64,000 bases of DNA, taken from assembly GCA_019634625.1 (NCBI GenBank), contig JAHCBA010000004.1, forward strand, positions 124,001 through 188,000, read 5' to 3'. Shown one piece after another: positions 15,329 to 24,541 of the stretch; within the stretch, counting starts at the first letter, position 1; each line of letters opens with the position of its first letter. A model generated the notes under the pieces. That model had not been told where the DNA came from and did no database searches. It was given only the letters and a program-made list of their open reading frames with translations. This stretch comes from Verrucomicrobiia bacterium (GTDB taxonomy: Bacteria; Verrucomicrobiota; Verrucomicrobiia; Limisphaerales; CAIMTB01). A program made the position numbers and the translations under genes.

Positions 15329-18252
15329 ATCCACCCCGCCGCACCCTCGCCTCGCTCCTCCTCCTCCTCCTGACGGCCGCGCTCCTCCCCGTCGCCACCC
15401 GCGCCAACATCCCCCACCTCCTCGTCCGCTCCCCCCACCCCGCCCCCATCCCCCTCCCCCTCGCCCATTCCCCCGCCACCCCCTCCCCATTCCAATCCTC
15501 CACCGCCCTCTCCCTCCCCACCCCCACCCCCCCTCCCGCCGCCTGGCGCCCGGGGGACCGCTGGCGCCTGCCCGTCAATCCCCACACCGACGAAACCCTC
15601 GTCGTCGATGCCGTCCGCCTGACCCATCCGGACTTCGTCGAAGTCCGCGGCCGCCTCGCCGGCATCCCCGGTTCCCATTGCCTCCTCGTCCTCGGACCCA
15701 ACCTCGTCGCCGGCACCATCCGCCAGCCCGGTCAACCCATCGCCCAATTGCTCCCAGGCCCCCGCGGCACCCACCACCTCAACACCCTCAGCCCCACCCA
15801 CGGCCCACTCTGCGGCAACCCTTCCCTCCCCGCCCCACCCCTCCACCGCCACCAGCCTCCACCTCCGCCCTCCGCCGCCCCTGACGACGCCCCCTCCGAT
15901 CCCGGCGACGCCATCCTCGACCTCGCCTTCTTCTACACCCCCGCCGCCGAAGCCGGCGCCGGCGGCACACGCGGCATGCACGCCCTCCTCTCCCTCGCCG
16001 TCCTCGAAGCCAATGACGCCTTCGCCCGCAGCGGTGCCCGCCTCCAACTCCAAACCGTCCTCGTGCGCCGTGTCGAATACACGGAGTCCGGCGACCTTGC
16101 CCGCGACCTCGACCGCCTCACCCGCCCCAACGACGGCTGGCTCGATGACCTCCACACCCTCCGCGACCACTACGCCGCCGACCTCGTCTGCCTCGTCACC
16201 GAATCCGAGAACTCCCACCTCCTCGCCGGCATGGCCAATCAACTCTTCGACACCTCCCCCGCCTCCCTCGCCCGCGGCTTCACCGTCTGCCTCCGCCCCT
16301 TCCTCGTCGGCAATTACACCCTCCCCCACGAAATCGGCCACCTCCTCGGCTGCAATCATGACCACGCCAATGCCCCCGGCTCCGGCCTCCATCCCTGGTC
16401 CCACGGCACCCGCATCGCCGTGGAAGACATCCTCCACCGCACCGTCATGGCCTATCGCCCGGGAATTCAGTTCCCCCACTTCTCCAATCCTCTCGTCTCC
16501 TACCGCGGCGTCCCCACCGGCGTCGCCTCCGGCCCCAACGCCGCCGACAATGTCCGCACCCTCAATGCCACCGCCCCCCTCGTCGCCGCCGTCCGCAACC
16601 CGCCCTCCCGCGTCGGCTTCCCCGAACCCCACCTCGTCGTCCGTGAATTCCATCCCGCCATCCGCATCCCCTGGACCCGCACCGGCACCCCCTCCAACGC
16701 CGCCTTCACCCTCCGAACCCGCGATGGCTCCGCCCGCGCCCACACCGACTACCTCCCCCTCGACCTCCGCGTCTCCCTCGACGAGGACCCCGCCCACGAC
16801 GCCGTCGAACTGCACCTCCTCGAAAACCCCCTCCCCCAGGGTCCCCGCCTCCTCGCCATCGACCTCCTCGATCCCTCGCCAGGCCTCGCCCTCGGCCCCG
16901 TTGCCTCCCTCACCATCACCCTCCCCGACGACCCCCTCGATGCCGCCGCACCCCTCGACACCAGCGTCCGCGCCAACCCCGGCGCCGATTACCTCGTCGC
17001 CGCCCTCGCCGTCACCCCCGACCACCACCTCCTCGCCGCCGGCGCCTTCGTCACCTACCAGCACCAACGCCATCCCCGCCTCGTCCGCATCCGTCCCGAT
17101 GGCTCCCCCGACCCGGACTTCCGCGCCGACGTGAAATACCAGGTCGATGCCCTCGCCGTCTTCCCCGATGGCCGCATCGCCCTCGCCGGCGAATTCAACA
17201 CCGTCAATCACGTCCGCCACGACCGCGTCGCCATCCTCCGTCCCGATGGCTCCCTCGATCCCCGGTTCCGCTTCGATCCCGGCGCCGACCGTGCCGTGCA
17301 TGCCCTCGTCATCGACGCCGACGGCCGCCTCGTCCTTGGTGGCGCCTTCCTCAGCATCGCCGGTCGCCCCGTCACCCGGCTCGCCCGACTCCTCCCCACC
17401 GGCGCCCTCGACCCCGCCTTCCAGACACCGCTCGGACCCGATCGCGACGTCCTCGCCCTCGCCCTCGATTCCGACGGCCGCATCCTCGTCGGCGGCCGCT
17501 TCCGCCAGCTTGCCGGCACCGCCCTCGGACTCGCCCGCCTCCTCCCCGACGGCCTCCCCGATCCCGATTTCCTGCCCCCCCACGACGTGGATGGCGCCGT
17601 CCGTGCCCTCGCTCCCGGCCCCGACGGCACCCTCCTCGTCGCCGGCGAATTCACCCGGTTCCGCGGCCAGCCCGCCGGCCGCCTCGTCCGCCTCCTCGCC
17701 AACGGTCTCCCGGACCCCGCCTTCGCCCCGGGCGTCGGCGCCGACGGTCCCATCCGGGCCCTCCTGCCCATGCCCGACCGCACCCTCTGGATCGCCGGCG
17801 GCTTCACCTCGGTCGACGGCCATCCCCGCCGCCACATCGCCCGCCTGCTCGCCGACGGTTCGCCGGACCCCAGCTTCGACCCCGGAAGCGGTCCCGACGA
17901 CTGGGTCCTCGCCCTCGCCGAGTGGCCCGACCGCGCCATCGCCCTCGGCGGCGTGTTCACCCACGTCAATGGTCTCCCCCGCGGCGGCGTCGCCTCCCTG
18001 CTTTCGGAACCCATCCTCCCGCCCCGGTTCCAATCGGTGGGCCTGCAAGACGGCACCTTCCTCTGGGAAGCCCGCCTCCTGCCACGCCAATTCTACCGCC
18101 TTCAATCCTCCTCCGACCTCACCCGCTGGACCGACTCCTCCCCCTTCCAGTCCCAATCCCCGATCACCACCGGCTCTCTTCCCGTCCCCCTCCCCGCCCC
18201 CTCGAACACCCCCGCTACCCACTTCCTCCGCCTCCAGCGCCACCTCGAGTAA
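15325..18252 (+). CDS. Secreted reprolysin-like zincin with seven delta-60 repeats
   Basis: Extracellular metallopeptidase of 975 residues. The GTG start at 15325 gives a clear signal peptide (TLASLLLLLLTAALLPVATRA) and overlaps the kinase stop (GTGA). The zinc site HEIGHLLGCNHD (335-346) is the HExxHxxGxxHD signature of metzincins, followed by a Met-turn candidate VMAYRPG. Residues about 550-900 are seven delta-60 (DUF5122) repeats of about 55 residues, each with the pattern ALA-x-x-DGR-x-x-x-GG-F and LLPDG-x-xDP-F, usually folded as a propeller. The C-terminal ~70 residues form a beta-rich tail with YRLQSSSDLTRW, a frequent ending in verrucomicrobial secreted proteins. Co-transcription with a sulfatase and a sensor kinase suggests polymer or glycoprotein breakdown. 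Confidence 0.85.
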   Translation: MNPPRRTLASLLLLLLTAALLPVATRANIPHLLVRSPHPAPIPLPLAHSPATPSPFQSSTALSLPTPTPPPAAWRPGDRWRLPVNPHTDETLVVDAVRLTHPDFVEVRGRLAGIPGSHCLLVLGPNLVAGTIRQPGQPIAQLLPGPRGTHHLNTLSPTHGPLCGNPSLPAPPLHRHQPPPPPSAAPDDAPSDPGDAILDLAFFYTPAAEAGAGGTRGMHALLSLAVLEANDAFARSGARLQLQTVLVRRVEYTESGDLARDLDRLTRPNDGWLDDLHTLRDHYAADLVCLVTESENSHLLAGMANQLFDTSPASLARGFTVCLRPFLVGNYTLPHEIGHLLGCNHDHANAPGSGLHPWSHGTRIAVEDILHRTVMAYRPGIQFPHFSNPLVSYRGVPTGVASGPNAADNVRTLNATAPLVAAVRNPPSRVGFPEPHLVVREFHPAIRIPWTRTGTPSNAAFTLRTRDGSARAHTDYLPLDLRVSLDEDPAHDAVELHLLENPLPQGPRLLAIDLLDPSPGLALGPVASLTITLPDDPLDAAAPLDTSVRANPGADYLVAALAVTPDHHLLAAGAFVTYQHQRHPRLVRIRPDGSPDPDFRADVKYQVDALAVFPDGRIALAGEFNTVNHVRHDRVAILRPDGSLDPRFRFDPGADRAVHALVIDADGRLVLGGAFLSIAGRPVTRLARLLPTGALDPAFQTPLGPDRDVLALALDSDGRILVGGRFRQLAGTALGLARLLPDGLPDPDFLPPHDVDGAVRALAPGPDGTLLVAGEFTRFRGQPAGRLVRLLANGLPDPAFAPGVGADGPIRALLPMPDRTLWIAGGFTSVDGHPRRHIARLLADGSPDPSFDPGSGPDDWVLALAEWPDRAIALGGVFTHVNGLPRGGVASLLSEPILPPRFQSVGLQDGTFLWEARLLPRQFYRLQSSSDLTRWTDSSPFQSQSPITTGSLPVPLPAPSNTPATHFLRLQRHLE

Positions 18253-18299
18253 ACGCCCCCCTCCCTCCTCCACAACCTCCCCCCTTAAATCACCCTATT

Positions 18300-18540
18300 C
18301 TCCGCACACATGCACGAATTTTACGACCATTTAACAGCCACACCCAAGTCTCCCCGCCCTCCAAATCGCCAGAAACTTTGTGCATAGGCACGATTATCAG
18401 GACCATTTCCAGCCCACCGCCCCGCGCCATAATCGACCCAATCGCCGTGCATGTGCACAGGCTTTTCGGCCTTGAAACGGTTGGCCTCCGTTCCCCTGGA
18501 TCAACGTAACTGTCGTGCATATGCATGAGAATTAAGTCGA
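18300..18540 (+). promoter_or_regulatory. Four-unit array of the TGCATATGCAC module upstream of the PaaX-like gene
   Basis: Four degenerate copies have cores at 18305-18316, 18379-18391, 18447-18458 (GTGCATGTGCAC) and 18515-18526 (GTGCATATGCAT), spaced 76, 67 and 68 bases. In three of four, the core is followed by GA and, 17 bases after the core, by ATTT and then an AGCC. The same order and spacing occur in the solo copy at 6141-6200. The last unit ends about 30 bases before the regulator start. Use as an operator array for autoregulation is an inference. Confidence 0.6.
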
Positions 18541-18571
18541 TTTAGCCGCCGTGCCGGAGCAGGTTCGGTCC

Positions 18572-19369
18572 ATGCACCCGAAGACCGAGGAACTCCTCTA
18601 CATCCTCCTCTGGACCTGCGAATCCCTCTCCCAACCAACCGTCCGCAACCTGACCGAATCCTTCGAAAGCTGGGCCTATCGCAGCGGCCTGCTGCGCCAG
18701 ATCCGCGAACTCGAACACAAGGGCCTCATCGAAAGGACCAGCCCTCCCCCCCAGCGCGGCAAACGCGTGGACCGCCTGGTCCGGTTGACCGAGTCCGGCC
18801 GTCTGCACGCCCTCCATGGACGCGATCCCGAGGCCCGCTGGAACCGCGAATGGGACGGCCAATGGCGCCTGGTGCTCTACGATCTCCCCGCCGTCGATGG
18901 CACCCGCCGCAATCGCGTTCGTAACGCCCTTCGCAGCCGCGGTTTCGGCTGGCTCCAGGATAGCGTCTGGATCTCGCCCGATCCTGTCACCGAGCTCGTT
19001 GCCTCCCTCGACGAAAACCCCTCGGATGTCGAATCCCTCCTCTTCCTCGAAGCCCGCCCGGCCGGCGGCGAATCCGATCGCGACATTGTCGCCGGCGCCT
19101 GGAACTTCGAAGCCATCCACCAGCGCTACACCCGATACCTCAAGGTCCTCGCCCGCCTCCCCGCCAAATGGTCGGGATCGGAATCGGACGCCGAACACCT
19201 CCGGCAATGGCTCGCTCTCGAACGTGCCGCCTGGTCCGAAGCCGTCCGCAGCGACCCCCTGCTGCCCCGACGCCTCTGGCCCGAGGGCTATCCTGCCCCT
19301 CAAGCCCTCCGCCAGCGCCTCGAACGCCTCGCCGTCGCCGGCGAACGCATGCGCTCCTTCCGCCCCTGA
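18572..19369 (+). CDS. PaaX-like transcriptional regulator
   Basis: Predicted DNA-binding regulator of 265 residues from the ATG at 18572; a GTG 21 bases earlier is possible. The N-terminal ~75 residues are a winged helix (LLYILLWTCESLSQPTVRNL, then LIERTSPPP and VRLTESGRLHAL). The central part, WRLVLYDLPAVDGTRRNRVR with LRSRGFGWLQDSVWISP, is the Cas2-like ferredoxin fold of the PaaX family. The C-terminal helical domain matches PaaX_C in length. Classical PaaX represses phenylacetate catabolism, but no paa genes are near, so the ligand and targets are unknown. It is preceded by the four-unit TGCATATGCAC array and followed after 33 bases by an inverted-repeat element. Confidence 0.8.
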   Translation: MHPKTEELLYILLWTCESLSQPTVRNLTESFESWAYRSGLLRQIRELEHKGLIERTSPPPQRGKRVDRLVRLTESGRLHALHGRDPEARWNREWDGQWRLVLYDLPAVDGTRRNRVRNALRSRGFGWLQDSVWISPDPVTELVASLDENPSDVESLLFLEARPAGGESDRDIVAGAWNFEAIHQRYTRYLKVLARLPAKWSGSESDAEHLRQWLALERAAWSEAVRSDPLLPRRLWPEGYPAPQALRQRLERLAVAGERMRSFRP

Positions 19370-19402
19370 GGTTCTGACCGGCAGCCCCGCCCCCCCATTC
19401 CC

Positions 19403-19561
19403 GTGCATCCCGAAGTTGTGGGGCGAGCTGCGGACTTCACCCGGCATCGCTTCGGAGGGCCGGGTTCCACGAGGCCGCAACGGTGTGGAGCGTTGGGCTG
19501 AGGACTCGCGGAGATCGTCCCTCCGATTCGCTGCCTCCTCACCCACAACTCTGGGATGCAC
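19403..19561 (-). repeat. Complete ~160-bp imperfect inverted-repeat element (copy 2)
   Basis: Opposite orientation to the copy at 6221-6380. Read on the - strand the two align end to end without large gaps, with terminal GTGCATCCC arms conserved and the core GGAGGGACGATCTCCGCGAG differing by one base. It begins 33 bases after the PaaX-like stop codon and is followed by a GATTAC tract. Confidence 0.85.
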
Positions 19562-19593
19562 CGCTCCCATTCCGTGAGCGAACCGGGCTGGGC

Positions 19594-19674
19594 GATTACG
19601 AGTACGATTACGATTACGAGTACGATTACGATTACGAGTACGATTACGATTACGATTACGATTACGATTACGAG
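19594..19674 (+). repeat. GATTAC/GAGTAC hexanucleotide microsatellite (second tract)
   Basis: About 13.5 hexamers, mostly GATTAC with interspersed GAGTAC, of the same two types and orientation as 1524-1592. Both tracts are introduced by GGGC and end in GAG. It is not coding. Confidence 0.95.
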
Positions 19675-19800
19675 GGGAACCCAGGGGCATCTCCATGGCG
19701 TCGGAGATGCGTTCGGTCGAGGGATACGACGAGGAGACCGTCGGCAGACGTTTTCGCGTGAGGCATGGCCCCCGCTCCCGCTACGCTTCCCTCCCTCGCC

Positions 19801-20961
19801 ATGAACGAAGTCCGCCTCGGAATCATCGGCGTCGGCAACATCGGCCGGCACCACGCCCAATACCTCCTCGACGGCAAGGTCCGTCGCGCCCGCCTCACCG
19901 CCCTCTGCTCGGTGGTCCCCCGCGAACTCGAACCCTTCCGCGACCGCGGTCCCGCCCTCTTCACCGACGCCGACGAACTCCTCCGCTCCGGTCAGACCGA
20001 TGCCGTCATCATCGCCACCCCCCATTACCAGCATGTGACCATCGGCATCGCCGCCCTCGAAAAGGGCCTGCACATCATGGTCGAGAAGCCCATCGCGGCC
20101 CATAAGGCCGACGGCGAACGCCTCATCGCCGCCGCCCGGACCCGGCCCAAACAGGTCTTCGCCGCCATGTTCCAGCTCCGCATCGAACCCCGCTACCAGA
20201 AGATTCGGCAGCTTCTCCAGAACGGGGAACTCGGCCGGCTCATGCGACTCACCTGGATCAACACCGACTGGTTCCGCACCGACGCCTACTACGCGAGCAG
20301 CGACTGGCGCGCCACCTGGAAGGGCGAGGGCGGCGGTGTCCTGATCAACCAGTGCCTCCACAACCTGGACACCCTGCAATGGCTCGTCGGCATGCCCTCG
20401 CAGGTCCGCGGGTTCTGCCAGCTCGGCCGCCACCGCAACATCGAGGTCGAAGATACCGTCACCGCCCAGCTCCTCTGGCCCGACGGCGCCACCGGCACCT
20501 TCATCTCCACCACGGCCGAGGCCCCCGGGACGAATCGCCTCGAGATCGCCGGCTCACGCGGCCGTCTGGTCCTCGAAAACGACCGCCTCGTCTTCGATCG
20601 CAACGAGGTCGATGCCGTCGAGTTCAACCGCACCACCACCAGCGGCTTCGCCAAGCCCGATACCTGGCGGATCGAGATTCCCTTCGGCAACGCCACCCTT
20701 CCCCACGCCCAGCTCATGCAGGGTTTCGTCGATGCCATCCTCGATGGCACCCCGCCGCTCGTCGCCGGCGAGGAGGGCCTCCATTCCATCGAACTCGCCA
20801 ACGCCATGCTCTTCTCCTCCCTCCTCGAGAAGACCCTCGACCTGCCCCTCGAGGGTGCCGCCTACGAGGCCCGCCTCAACCAGCTCATTGCCGAGTCGCG
20901 CTTCCAGAAGAAAACCGTCGCCACCGGTACCGACGACTTCGAGAAATCCTTCCGCCGCTGA
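19801..20961 (+). CDS. Gfo/Idh/MocA-family oxidoreductase
   Basis: NAD(P)-dependent sugar or polyol dehydrogenase, cytosolic, 386 residues. The Rossmann motif [12 protein letters not shown] is at about residues 6-17, and the family EKP motif is [14 protein letters not shown]. The C-terminal alpha/beta domain contains [20 protein letters not shown], where the HNLD segment is typical of the active-site region. The start [10 protein letters not shown] is chosen by the Rossmann position over a start 12 codons upstream. The LysR and sulfatase genes follow on the same strand, suggesting a small sugar-use operon. The exact substrate cannot be told. Confidence 0.88.
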   Translation: MNEVRLGIIGVGNIGRHHAQYLLDGKVRRARLTALCSVVPRELEPFRDRGPALFTDADELLRSGQTDAVIIATPHYQHVTIGIAALEKGLHIMVEKPIAAHKADGERLIAAARTRPKQVFAAMFQLRIEPRYQKIRQLLQNGELGRLMRLTWINTDWFRTDAYYASSDWRATWKGEGGGVLINQCLHNLDTLQWLVGMPSQVRGFCQLGRHRNIEVEDTVTAQLLWPDGATGTFISTTAEAPGTNRLEIAGSRGRLVLENDRLVFDRNEVDAVEFNRTTTSGFAKPDTWRIEIPFGNATLPHAQLMQGFVDAILDGTPPLVAGEEGLHSIELANAMLFSSLLEKTLDLPLEGAAYEARLNQLIAESRFQKKTVATGTDDFEKSFRR

Positions 20962-20999
20962 CGTCCGCCCGGCGGCCCGCCCCCAACGCCGCGCCCGCC

Positions 21000-21914
21000 A
21001 TGCTCAACCTCCATCATCTCGAACTCTTCTACTACGTCGCCCGCCACCGCGGCATCGCCGGCGCGGTCCGCCACATGCCCTACGGCATCCAGCAACCCGC
21101 CGTCAGCGGCCAGATCCTGACCCTCGAAGATCACCTCGGCGTCACCCTCTTCCGGCGGCGCCCCTTCGAACTCACCGCCGCCGGACGCGACCTCTTCGCC
21201 GTCCTCGAACCGTTCTTCTCCGGCCTCGACGACCTCGAACGCCGGCTCCAGCGCGAGGCCTCCGCCCGGCTCCGGCTGGGCGCCTCCCAGACCGTCCTCA
21301 AGGATCACCTGCCCGCCATCGCCCGCGCCCTGCGGGAACAGTTCCCCAATCTCCAGCTCGTCCTCCGTACCGGATACCAGCACCACCTCGAATCCCTCCT
21401 CGAAGCCGGCGAAATCGACCTCGCCGTGACCGTCATCGACCGCTCCATCGCCACCGGACTGCGCTCGGAAATCCTCATCGAACTCGAACTCGCCCTGCTC
21501 GTCCCCCCACGCCATCCCGCCCGAAACGCCGATCGCATCCTGGCCGCCGACCGCCTTTCCGAACCCCTCGTCGGCATGCCCGCCGAAGAGGCCGGACCCC
21601 GCGTCTTCCATCGCGAACTCGAACGCCGCGGCCTCGCCTGGCCCGTCACCCTCGAAGTCGGCACCCTCGAACTCGTGGCCACCTACGTCGCCGCCGGATT
21701 CGGCGTCGGCCTCGGCATCCGCATCCCCGGCGTCCCCCCGCCCCCCGGCGTCCGCGTCCTGCCCCTCGACGACTTCCCGCGCATCCCGGTCGGGCTCCTC
21801 TGGATCGGCAAACTCTCCCGCGTCACCCGAACCCTCGCCGACCGGCTCCGCGCCGCCGCCCGTTCCCTCATCGACCCGCCTTCGCCCCCATCCTCTCCCG
21901 TCGCCACGCGCTGA
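21000..21914 (+). CDS. LysR-family transcriptional regulator
   Basis: One-component regulator of 304 residues. The winged helix-turn-helix spans residues 1-62 ([46 protein letters not shown]). The effector domain from about residue 85 has the periplasmic-binding fold pattern, with [15 protein letters not shown] and [11 protein letters not shown]. The HTH has a short insertion (HMPYGI) relative to the common family pattern. It lies 38 bases after the Gfo/Idh/MocA gene and its stop shares one base with the following sulfatase ATG (TGATG). LysR members usually control neighbouring genes; here all three genes run in the same direction. Confidence 0.9.
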   Translation: MLNLHHLELFYYVARHRGIAGAVRHMPYGIQQPAVSGQILTLEDHLGVTLFRRRPFELTAAGRDLFAVLEPFFSGLDDLERRLQREASARLRLGASQTVLKDHLPAIARALREQFPNLQLVLRTGYQHHLESLLEAGEIDLAVTVIDRSIATGLRSEILIELELALLVPPRHPARNADRILAADRLSEPLVGMPAEEAGPRVFHRELERRGLAWPVTLEVGTLELVATYVAAGFGVGLGIRIPGVPPPPGVRVLPLDDFPRIPVGLLWIGKLSRVTRTLADRLRAAARSLIDPPSPPSSPVATR

Positions 21915-23509
21915 TGCCCCACTTCCCTCCCCTCCTCCAATCCCTCCCGCTCGCGGCGCTCCTTCTTGCCGTCGTCCCGGCCCCTTCGCCCGCCCATTCA
22001 GACACACCTCGCCCGCCAAACATCCTCATCGCCATTGCCGACGACTGGGGCGCCCATGCCGGCGCCTACGGCACCCGCTGGATCCGCACGCCCGCCTTCG
22101 ACCGCGTCGCACGCGAGGGACTTCTCTTCCGCCACGCCTACACTCCCACCGCCAAGTGCGCCCCCTCCCGCGCCAGCCTCCTCACCGGACGCAACCCCTG
22201 GCAGCTCAAGGCCGCCGCCAATCACGTCCCCTTCTTCCCGCCCGAGTTCAAGACCTGGCCCGAAGCCCTCGCCGAACACGGCTGGTTCGTCGGTCACACC
22301 CAGAAGGGCTGGGGCCCCGGCGTGGCCACCAATTCGCTCGGCCAACCCCGCCGCCTCACCGGATTCGCCTTCAACGCCCGACGCGCCCCACCCCCCGCCA
22401 CCGGCATCGCCCCCGCCGACTACGCCGCCAATTTCGAGGACTTCCTCGAAGCCGCTCCCGACGACCGCCCCTGGTGCTTCTGGTATGGCGCCCTCGAACC
22501 CCATCGCGGCTTCCAGTTCGGCTCCGGCATGGCCCAGGGCGGCAAACGCCTCGAAGACATCGACCGCGTCCCCGGTTACTGGCCCGATCTGCCCACCGTC
22601 CGCCACGACCTCCTCGACTACGCCTTCGAAGTCGAACACTTCGACCGCCACCTCGGACGCATGCTCGACCTCCTCGCCGCCCGTGGTCTCCTCGATACCA
22701 CCCTCGTCCTCGTCACCTCCGACCACGGCCCGCCCTTCCCCCGCCTCAAGGGCAACACCTACGAGGACGCCAACCGCGTTCCCCTCGCCCTCCGCTGGCC
22801 CGACGGCATCCCCCACCCGGGGCGCGTCCTCGACGACACCGTCAGCTTCATCGACCTCGCCCCCACGCTTCTCGAGGTCGCCGGCATACCCTGGGACCGC
22901 TCCGGCCTCGCCCCGTCCCCGGGACGCAGTCTCGTCGGTCTCTTCCGCTCCCCACGCTCCGGTCAGGTCGATCCCCGGCGCGATCACGTGCTCCTCGGTC
23001 GCGAACGCAACGATGTCGGGCGGCCCCGCGATGAAGGCTACCCCGTGCGCGCCATCCTCCACGACCGCATGCTCTACCTCCGCAACTTCCAACCCGGCCG
23101 CTGGCCCGCCGGCAATCCCGAGACCGGCTACCTCGACTGCGATGGCAGTCCGACCAAGACCCTCATCCTCGAATCCCGCCGCGCGGATCCCGACGATCCC
23201 CATTGGGCCCTCTGCTTCGGACACCGCCCCGCCGAGGAACTCTACAACCTCCGCGACGATCCCGACTGCCTCCACAATCTCGCCGGCCTTCCCGCCCACG
23301 CCGCCACCAAGGCCGCCCTCGAAGCCCGCCTTGTCGAAGCCCTGCGCGCGCAGGAAGACCCGCGCATCCTCGGCGACGGCGACATCTTCGACCGCTACCC
23401 CTACGCCCAACCCGCCCAGGCCCACTTTCACGAACGCCTCCTCCGCGGCGAAGACGTCCGCGCCCCATGGGTCCACCCCACCGACTTCGAACCTCTCCCG
23501 GCCCCATAA
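21914..23509 (+). CDS. Secreted sulfatase (heparan N-sulfatase-like, S1 family)
   Basis: Extracytoplasmic sulfatase of 531 residues with signal peptide ([20 protein letters not shown]). Metal-binding DD at 43-44 ([12 protein letters not shown]). The formylglycine site is C82 in [11 protein letters not shown], the canonical CxPSR form. Also present are [11 protein letters not shown] and a C-terminal [13 protein letters not shown] typical of the sulfamidase-like branch. It is translationally coupled to the LysR gene. Residues about 311-417 were copied into a 322-bp fragment 1.7 kb downstream, which is now broken. Confidence 0.93.
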   Translation: MPHFPPLLQSLPLAALLLAVVPAPSPAHSDTPRPPNILIAIADDWGAHAGAYGTRWIRTPAFDRVAREGLLFRHAYTPTAKCAPSRASLLTGRNPWQLKAAANHVPFFPPEFKTWPEALAEHGWFVGHTQKGWGPGVATNSLGQPRRLTGFAFNARRAPPPATGIAPADYAANFEDFLEAAPDDRPWCFWYGALEPHRGFQFGSGMAQGGKRLEDIDRVPGYWPDLPTVRHDLLDYAFEVEHFDRHLGRMLDLLAARGLLDTTLVLVTSDHGPPFPRLKGNTYEDANRVPLALRWPDGIPHPGRVLDDTVSFIDLAPTLLEVAGIPWDRSGLAPSPGRSLVGLFRSPRSGQVDPRRDHVLLGRERNDVGRPRDEGYPVRAILHDRMLYLRNFQPGRWPAGNPETGYLDCDGSPTKTLILESRRADPDDPHWALCFGHRPAEELYNLRDDPDCLHNLAGLPAHAATKAALEARLVEALRAQEDPRILGDGDIFDRYPYAQPAQAHFHERLLRGEDVRAPWVHPTDFEPLPAP

Positions 23510-23523
23510 GCCGTATCCATTCA

Positions 23524-23581
23524 ACTCGCGGAGCTCGTCCCTCCGGTTCGCTGCCTCCTCACCCACAACTCCGGGATGCAC
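23524..23581 (-). repeat. Partial copy of the inverted-repeat element (left end)
   Basis: This 58-base segment keeps the terminal arm (ACCCACAACTCCGGGATGCAC) and the core CTCGCGGAGCTCGTCCCTCC of the element at 6221-6380, in the orientation of copy 2. The other half is missing. It lies 14 bases after the sulfatase stop. Confidence 0.75.
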
Positions 23582-23708
23582 CGGGGAGGCGACCAGGGAG
23601 ATTCCCCGGATCGACCCGGGGAGCATGGTATGCATCCTTGTGCAATAGGAAGACTGCGACGCTGCGTCATCTGCGCCATGAGTACGGACCCCACCTTGAC
23701 GCCAGGCG

Positions 23709-23730
23709 CGTCTGACACTAGCGTCAGACG
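23709..23730. promoter_or_regulatory. Palindromic operator candidate of the toxin-antitoxin operon
   Basis: Two 8-base arms, CGTCTGAC and GTCAGACG, flank ACTAGC. The palindrome ends 2 bases before the antitoxin start codon, the usual place for the autoregulatory operator of a type II toxin-antitoxin pair. Confidence 0.6.
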
Positions 23731-23732
23731 CC

Positions 23733-23975
23733 TTGAAAACAATCCCGCTGCGCCAGCTGGTTCGCGAGCCACTGAAGGTCAAACGCTGGACCCGTTCCGG
23801 CCAGAGCGTCCAGGTCACGGACAGCGGACGGCCTCTTTGGGTCATCCACCCGGTGGTCTTGGAGGATCACGACGAAGATCGCGCTCGCGCCATCGATGAG
23901 TTGCTCGAGGAAGCGCTGCGCAGTCCACGCTCCCCGGTCAGCGCCGCCGCCCTGATCGAGGAATCGAGGCGATGA
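23733..23975 (+). CDS. Antitoxin of a VapBC-like pair
   Basis: Small protein of 80 residues starting at a TTG (23733), the only start that leaves the N-terminal IPLRQLVREPLKVKRWTRSG intact. The fold looks Phd/YefM-like: a short helix, then a strand pair VQVTDSGRPLWVIHP, then an acidic helical tail (DEDRARAIDELLEEALRSP) that could wrap the toxin. Its stop overlaps the toxin ATG by 4 bases (ATGA). The palindrome just upstream would be its operator. No close family name can be given from sequence alone. Confidence 0.75.
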   Translation: MKTIPLRQLVREPLKVKRWTRSGQSVQVTDSGRPLWVIHPVVLEDHDEDRARAIDELLEEALRSPRSPVSAAALIEESRR

Positions 23976-24451
23976 GAGTTTACGCGGACAGCAGCTTTCT
24001 GCTCCGACTGGTCACCGGAGAGTCCGGGGCTGAGCAAGGGGTTGCGGAGTATCGCCGGCTGGGCCGTCCCCCGCTTCCATACCTGCTGTTGCACACGCTG
24101 GAAGTGGAGAACAGCATCCGGCAGCGCGCCTTTCACGAGCGACGCGTGCTCCCATCCGGCCAGCGGGCGCGCATCCATCGCGAGCGTGACGCGGCCTTGT
24201 CGCGTCTGGGCGGCTTCCTGAAACGGGGTGCTTTCCAGGCGGTGGCGCTGGACATGGACTCCGCGCTGGACCGCGCACGACGGCTTTCGACCTCACACAC
24301 CGATCGACTTGGTGCCCGGGCGATCGACCTGCTTCATGTGGCCTGCGCGTTGTTGTTGGAAACCGGGGTTTTCCTGACCTTCGACCAACGCCAGTCCGAC
24401 CTGGCGAAGGCCGAAGGAATGCAGGTGTTCAGCCAGCAGACCGCGGCTTGA
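23972..24451 (+). CDS. vapC: PIN-domain ribonuclease toxin (VapC family)
   Basis: Predicted Mg-dependent endoribonuclease of 159 residues. The PIN acidic residues are D6 in VYADSSFLLRLV, E44 or E46 in HTLEVENS, D119 in RAIDLLHVACALL and D138 in FLTFDQRQSDLAKAEGM. The DLLHVA-x-A and F-x-T-x-D-x-R-Q motifs are typical of VapC. It overlaps the antitoxin gene by 4 bases. Codon use is more balanced, richer in G and T, than in the flanking C-rich genes, which suggests recent acquisition. The pair sits between the intact sulfatase gene and the duplicated sulfatase fragment. Confidence 0.88.
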   Translation: MRVYADSSFLLRLVTGESGAEQGVAEYRRLGRPPLPYLLLHTLEVENSIRQRAFHERRVLPSGQRARIHRERDAALSRLGGFLKRGAFQAVALDMDSALDRARRLSTSHTDRLGARAIDLLHVACALLLETGVFLTFDQRQSDLAKAEGMQVFSQQTAA

Positions 24452-24541
24452 GATGGCATCGCCGCCGGACCGCATGACACCCCGGCGCCCTGTGGCCAGA
24501 TCGGCCGGCGCATCGACCGACGCTTCCGGCCCACCACCGAA

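Larger units (their letters stand above)
19370..19800. other. Repeat-rich spacer after the PaaX-like gene
   Basis: Holds a complete inverted-repeat element and a hexamer microsatellite, listed separately, then about 125 bases of unique sequence leading to the Gfo/Idh/MocA gene. No additional gene was recognised. Confidence 0.7.

Noticed and set aside
15160-18273. 1037-codon antisense frame over the zincin gene
   Set aside because: Same compositional artefact; the + strand encodes a signal peptide, HExxHxxGxxHD and seven ordered repeats.
18300-18540. CRISPR-like array
   Set aside because: Units are degenerate, spacing is 67-76 bases with much of the spacer also conserved, and no cas genes are near; the Cas2-like fold of PaaX is a family feature.
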